10,397 bases of DNA from Acidobacteriota bacterium (GTDB lineage Bacteria > Acidobacteriota > Aminicenantia > UBA2199). Positions 8,001 to 10,397 of the stretch are shown here, in pieces. Position 1 is the first letter of the stretch. Each line of letters starts with the position of its first letter. The stretch lies in the NCBI GenBank assembly GCA_021817755.1, contig JAKAGC010000079.1, positions 1-10,397 on the forward strand, read 5' to 3'. Under the pieces are notes generated by a model, which saw only the letters and a program-made list of their open reading frames with translations, did no database searches and had not been told where the DNA came from. Made by a program: the position numbers and the translations under genes.

Positions 8001-10397
8001 ATAGTAGAAGAAAAGGGATATGAAGAATTATTAGACGATTTATCAAAAAAAGGAAAATTTCCCAATCGTATTATAAATATGTTGAATATTCAAGATGAAA
8101 ATTCAAATATTTTAGAAGAAACACGATTTAATAGGGCCATGGAAATTGGATTTTATAGTTTATTATATCTGGCACGATCATTAGGAAAGTATGAAGAAAA
8201 AGATAAAATACAATTATCAGTAATAACAGATCGAATGCAGGAAGTATATGAAAATGATATCGTTTCCCCGGAAGGTGCATTAATATTAGGGCCAGTAACA
8301 GTTATCCCAACAGAATTTCCAAATATTAAATGTTTATCTGTAGATATTAACCTAAAAAATAATTTCAGTAACATTAATTTTTTAATAAAAAAACTGTTGG
8401 AAGAATTCAAAGGTATTATTCTGGAAAATGAAAATATAATAGCCTTTCGTGGACGTTATAGAATGAAAAGAGTATTTGAAAAAATTCATATTAACTCTTT
8501 TTCTTCATCCCAACTTAAACCCTCCTTAAAAAAACTTGGAGTTTACTTAATTACTGGTGGGACAGGTGGGATCGGTTTTGAAATAGGGGAGTCGATAGCA
8601 AGAGATACAAAGGGAATAATATTCCTAACTAGTATATTACCTTTTCCTTCTCGTTCTCAGTGGGAAGAATGGATAAAAATTCATAATATAGATGACCCAA
8701 TACGAAAGAAAATCGAACGGATTAAAAAATTAGAAAATGAAGGCGCTCATATTGAAGTATGTATCTGTGATGTAACCGATTTTAAAGAAATGAAGAAATT
8801 AATAGAAAATATAATTGAAAAATACGATCAATTAAATGGGATAATCCATGCTGCTGGTATCGCTGGTGGAGGGCTAATAAATTTAAAAACACGCGAAATG
8901 GCTGATTCTGTAATTAAACCAAAAGCAAAAGGAATAATAGTACTAAATCAAGCTTTAAAAGGAATCAATCCTGATTTTATTGTTGTATTTTCATCTATTA
9001 ATACAATTCTACCGCTTTTCGGTCAGGTTGATTATTGTTCCGCTAATGCGTTTTTAGATGCCTTTGCATATTATAAAACAAATAACGATAATGTAACCAC
9101 AATCAGTATTGCATGGGATGCATGGAAAGATGTAGGCATCGCGTTAGAAGCTTCAAAAGAAAGAAAAAACACTGAACTTGAAAAAAAAGGAATCGCTACA
9201 AACGAAGGATTGAATGCATTATTTCGTTTATTGGAAACCTCTTTGCCAAATGTTGCTGTCTCCACCCGTAATCTTGAAAACCGTATTCATTTACAACGAA
9301 TGGGAATTGAATTACAAGAAAAAGAGAATAAAAATGAATCCAATTTAGAAGAAAATCTTTCCAGCCGCCCTGAATTATGTTCTACCTATGTCATACCTGA
9401 AACTTTATCTGAAAAAAAATTAGCTTCATTATGGGAACAGGTTTTAGGTATAAATCCTATTGGAATAGAGGATGATTTCTTTGAATTAGGGGGTGATTCT
9501 TTAAAAGCAGTTTCATTAATCTCAAAAATAAAAAAAGAATTTAATACTGTTCTTCAGGTTCGTGATATTTTCTCTCAGCCACGAATTAAAGAGCTTGCAA
9601 AATTGATGCAAAATTCCTCTAATGAAACCAGAAATATTATCTCAATTGAACCCACCGAAGAAAAAGAATATTACTCCTTATCAGAAATACAGAAACGCCT
9701 CTATATCTTAAATCAAATAGATAATGAATCACTAGCTTATAATCTCACTCAAGCAATAATTATAAATGGAAAAATAGATAAAATAAAAATGGAAAAATCT
9801 TTCCAATTGATGATTCAAAGACATGAAAACTTACGTACTTCCTTTAAATTTATAAAAAATCAAGCTGCACAGGTAATTCATACAAAAATCGATTTCCGGC
9901 TCCATATTTGTGATTGGGATTCAGATTCCATTGATGAATTGATTGAAGATTTTGTTAAACCTTTTGATTTAAGTATAGCACCATTGTTTAGAGTTCTATT
10001 AGCGGGATGGGGGAGCGATAGACATATACTTATTATGGATACTCATCACATTATTTCCGATCAGACATCATTAATAATATTAGTAAAGGAATTAATTGAT
10101 TCCTATGCTAATAAACCGCTGAATCCTGTAAATATTCAATATAAAGATTTTTCCGAGTGGCAAAAGAGTCCTCAAGGAAGATATATTATCGAAAAACAAA
10201 AAAAATTCTGGATAGATAAATACAGTGGAAATATACCACGTTTAGAAATTTTTACAGATTTTGAAAGACCGGAAATTCAAAATTTTGAAGGCGAAACCAT
10301 ACATTTTACTATTGAGAGTATGATTCACAGTAAAATAATATCATTGATAAAAGAGACTGGAACTACTTTATATATTATTCTTCTAACAGCTTTCAAT
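5049..10397 (+). CDS. Hybrid PKS-NRPS: KS-AT-KR-carrier-condensation, 3' end outside window
   Basis: One frame of 1783 codons runs without a stop to the window edge. Domain order: ketosynthase (about residues 10-438), malonyl-type acyltransferase (535-810), structural plus catalytic ketoreductase (913-1410), carrier protein (1452-1520), and condensation domain (from 1541, cut by the edge). It should take an acyl or peptidyl chain from another protein, add a C2 unit from malonyl-CoA, reduce the beta-ketone to a hydroxyl, and join the product to an amino acid. An adenylation and a carrier domain are expected downstream. No dehydratase, enoylreductase or methyltransferase is present. The ATG follows AAAGTGAGG (5036-5044) by 4 nt and opens only nine residues before the KS fold, leaving no room for a loading or classical docking domain. 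Its own promoter lies upstream. The final product cannot be predicted from this module alone. Confidence 0.96.
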   Translation, partial: MTNNQEKNGFEIAIIGMSCRFPGANNVEQFWENLKNGINSIQFFTKEELKKNTEYDSDILDSPDFVPAKGIIKDIEIFDAYFFGYSPLEAEIMDPQIRIFHEVCWEALEDGACDPSSYNGLIGLFSGGSANRWWEILTIISGKNDKIGKYTSDLLIDKDYSSTRLSYKLDLKGPSVNIHTACSTALTAVDLACRSLLTGQCSVALAGGSAVQAQSAKGGGYIYEEGMIRSKDGYVRAFDANASGTVFSDGVGAVLLKRLDTAIEDKDEIYAIIKGFGVNNDGSNKSSYTAPSQEQQTNVIISAFNIAEIEPDSISYLETHGTGTLIGDPIEIDALKIAFNSPQKKYCAIGSVKTNIGHLDTAAGIAGLIKVALCLYHRQLVPSLNFDSPNPHLDLDNTPFYVNTKLKDWINYDYPLRAGLNSFGVGGTNVHIILEEAKIYNKSENDFNVKSKEFPILTLSARSTSALKKMEQNLADYLQKNPEKPWEDICYTLQIGRKAFEYRSMLVSKDKKEAIGLLENNSLEIVKCKDTKRAVFMFPGQGSQYFSMGRQLYENESIFRNEMNKCFQLLKMRYSIDLKKILYDNDEKDANFNEKQINETQFTQPLLFFIEYSLSKLLMEWGIQPFAMIGHSIGEYTAACLAGVFSLEDAIDLVYWRGKLMQQVPAGSMLSVGLPEEEIIQIKDPTLSIAAINSSGRCVISGPTETIEKLSTILEEKSIPTRKLHTSHAFHSSMMDSILIPFHEKLQQIKFMIPHIPFISNVSGTWITDSDSQNPDYWVNHLRNTVRFRDGIHELLKEKDALFIEVGPGNTLCHFLKQESGKDYYPAINLIRHPDEKFNDDSYLSLKLGQMWINGINVNWHSYYAKEKRHRLHLPTYPFEGKPFWIKGNPVRALSEGINKFPMDLPREEFENWFYSPCWVRSVSPLATTESKMSQFKWLVFSNNNPFCSQFVKILIESEGINNVTLVYEGENFSQLSPTEYSLKIVEEKGYEELLDDLSKKGKFPNRIINMLNIQDENSNILEETRFNRAMEIGFYSLLYLARSLGKYEEKDKIQLSVITDRMQEVYENDIVSPEGALILGPVTVIPTEFPNIKCLSVDINLKNNFSNINFLIKKLLEEFKGIILENENIIAFRGRYRMKRVFEKIHINSFSSSQLKPSLKKLGVYLITGGTGGIGFEIGESIARDTKGIIFLTSILPFPSRSQWEEWIKIHNIDDPIRKKIERIKKLENEGAHIEVCICDVTDFKEMKKLIENIIEKYDQLNGIIHAAGIAGGGLINLKTREMADSVIKPKAKGIIVLNQALKGINPDFIVVFSSINTILPLFGQVDYCSANAFLDAFAYYKTNNDNVTTISIAWDAWKDVGIALEASKERKNTELEKKGIATNEGLNALFRLLETSLPNVAVSTRNLENRIHLQRMGIELQEKENKNESNLEENLSSRPELCSTYVIPETLSEKKLASLWEQVLGINPIGIEDDFFELGGDSLKAVSLISKIKKEFNTVLQVRDIFSQPRIKELAKLMQNSSNETRNIISIEPTEEKEYYSLSEIQKRLYILNQIDNESLAYNLTQAIIINGKIDKIKMEKSFQLMIQRHENLRTSFKFIKNQAAQVIHTKIDFRLHICDWDSDSIDELIEDFVKPFDLSIAPLFRVLLAGWGSDRHILIMDTHHIISDQTSLIILVKELIDSYANKPLNPVNIQYKDFSEWQKSPQGRYIIEKQKKFWIDKYSGNIPRLEIFTDFERPEIQNFEGETIHFTIESMIHSKIISLIKETGTTLYIILLTAFN
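5076..6362 (+). other. Ketosynthase domain
   Basis: The domain forms the carbon-carbon bond by decarboxylative Claisen condensation. It opens with IAIIGMSCRFPGA and closes with NSFGVGGTNVHIILEEA. The catalytic triad is complete: Cys182 in HTACSTAL, His320 in ETHGTGT and His358 in KTNIGH. The segments MDPQIRIFHEVCWEALED and YEEGMIRSKDGYVRAFDA resemble KS domains of mixed NRPS/PKS assembly lines, which often accept peptidyl or acyl chains passed from another enzyme. The residue at the start of the active-site motif is His where textbook KSs have Asp and many hybrid KSs have Gln. Confidence 0.95.
6648..7494 (+). other. Acyltransferase domain, malonyl-CoA type
   Basis: This cis-acting AT loads the extender unit onto the carrier protein. 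It begins at VFMFPGQGSQYFSMG and ends near VGPGNTLCHFL. The nucleophile is Ser632 in GHSIGEYTAAC and the catalytic histidine is His731, the last residue of HAFH (728-731). HAFH, rather than YASH, together with GHSIGEY predicts malonyl-CoA rather than methylmalonyl-CoA. The usual post-AT linker (LPTYPFEGKPFW, from about residue 874) follows. Confidence 0.93.
7785..9282 (+). other. Ketoreductase domain, structural and catalytic halves
   Basis: The structural half (about residues 913-1150) carries the typical LGPVTVIPTEFPNI segment at 1080-1093. The catalytic half has the nucleotide-binding TGGTGGIG at 1169-1176 and a complete tetrad: Lys1292, Ser1316, Tyr1329 and Asn1333, at the spacing seen in known KRs, so reduction is expected. 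Two oddities: the LTGR cofactor-loop motif reads LTSI (Ile1196 where Arg is usual), and neither the LDD motif of B-type nor the tryptophan of A-type KRs is present, so alcohol configuration cannot be assigned. HAAGIAGGG replaces the LDD region. Confidence 0.9.
9402..9608 (+). other. Acyl carrier protein domain
   Basis: A carrier domain of about 69 residues runs from TLSEKKLASLWEQVLG to IKELAKLM. The phosphopantetheine attachment site is Ser1484 in FFELGGDSLKAV. The GGDS form is common to carriers of hybrid PKS-NRPS proteins. It would hold the beta-hydroxyacyl product of the module and pass it to the condensation domain 20 residues downstream. Confidence 0.95.
9669..10397 (+). other. NRPS condensation domain, N-terminal part
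   Basis: About 243 residues are visible before the window ends. Core motifs in order: YSLSEIQKRLYIL (C1), RHENLRTSF (C2), the active-site HHIISDQTS with His1666, His1667 and Asp1671 (C3), and YKDFSEWQ (C4), then the FWIDKYSG and TDFERP segments. It should catalyse amide formation between the upstream beta-hydroxyacyl chain and an aminoacyl carrier. The residue after the catalytic aspartate is Gln where Gly is usual. Acceptor specificity cannot be judged because the adenylation domain is outside the window. Confidence 0.93.

Noticed and set aside
5179..9265. Minus-strand open frames of 64-94 codons within the synthase gene
   Set aside because: They lie opposite a continuous coding frame with complete domain motifs and have no family features of their own.

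Overview
The window is AT-rich and looks like chromosomal DNA from a Gram-negative-type bacterium: it carries a predicted outer-membrane beta-barrel protein with a signal peptide. That protein (CBM9-like/DUF5916 family) and a long hybrid PKS-NRPS gene on an AT-rich background recall Bacteroidota, Acidobacteriota or Candidatus Aminicenantes lineages. This is a weak inference from family content; nothing in the window fixes the taxon.

Layout. Positions 1-167 hold the 3' end of a small YccF-family membrane protein gene. It is followed after 21 bp, on the same strand, by a PhzF-family isomerase gene (189-1025). A large DUF5916 outer-membrane protein gene (3218 to 1044, minus strand) converges on phzF with only 18 bp between the stop codons. 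A 614-bp AT-rich region (3219-3832) separates it from the divergently placed queA (3833-4858), the SAM-dependent enzyme of queuosine synthesis. That region holds a likely minus-strand extended -10 promoter, an excellent plus-strand sigma70-type promoter, and a strong Shine-Dalgarno site followed by an 11-codon micro-ORF. A 190-bp gap after queA contains an extended -10 promoter and a perfect 9-bp inverted repeat. A single open frame then runs from 5049 past the window edge at 10397.

The main item is that last frame: 1783 codons read without a stop. It encodes a type I PKS module, KS-AT-KR-carrier, joined to the start of an NRPS condensation domain. The KS triad, the AT Ser/His with malonyl-type motifs, the KR K-S-Y-N tetrad, the carrier serine and the HHxxxD motif are all present. 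The predicted step is elongation of an incoming acyl or peptidyl chain by one malonate-derived C2 unit, reduction of the beta-keto group to a hydroxyl, and transfer to an amino acid chosen by an adenylation domain beyond the window. There is no loading domain and almost no sequence before the KS, so the starter must come from another protein. The window therefore opens onto a PKS/NRPS gene cluster whose 5' boundary probably lies just after queA.

The individual families are known; no wholly new system is evident. The points worth checking are the KR cofactor-loop substitution, the unusual condensation-domain core motif, the leader hairpin before the synthase, the promoter plus micro-ORF before queA, and a somewhat divergent QueA containing a 12-A tract.
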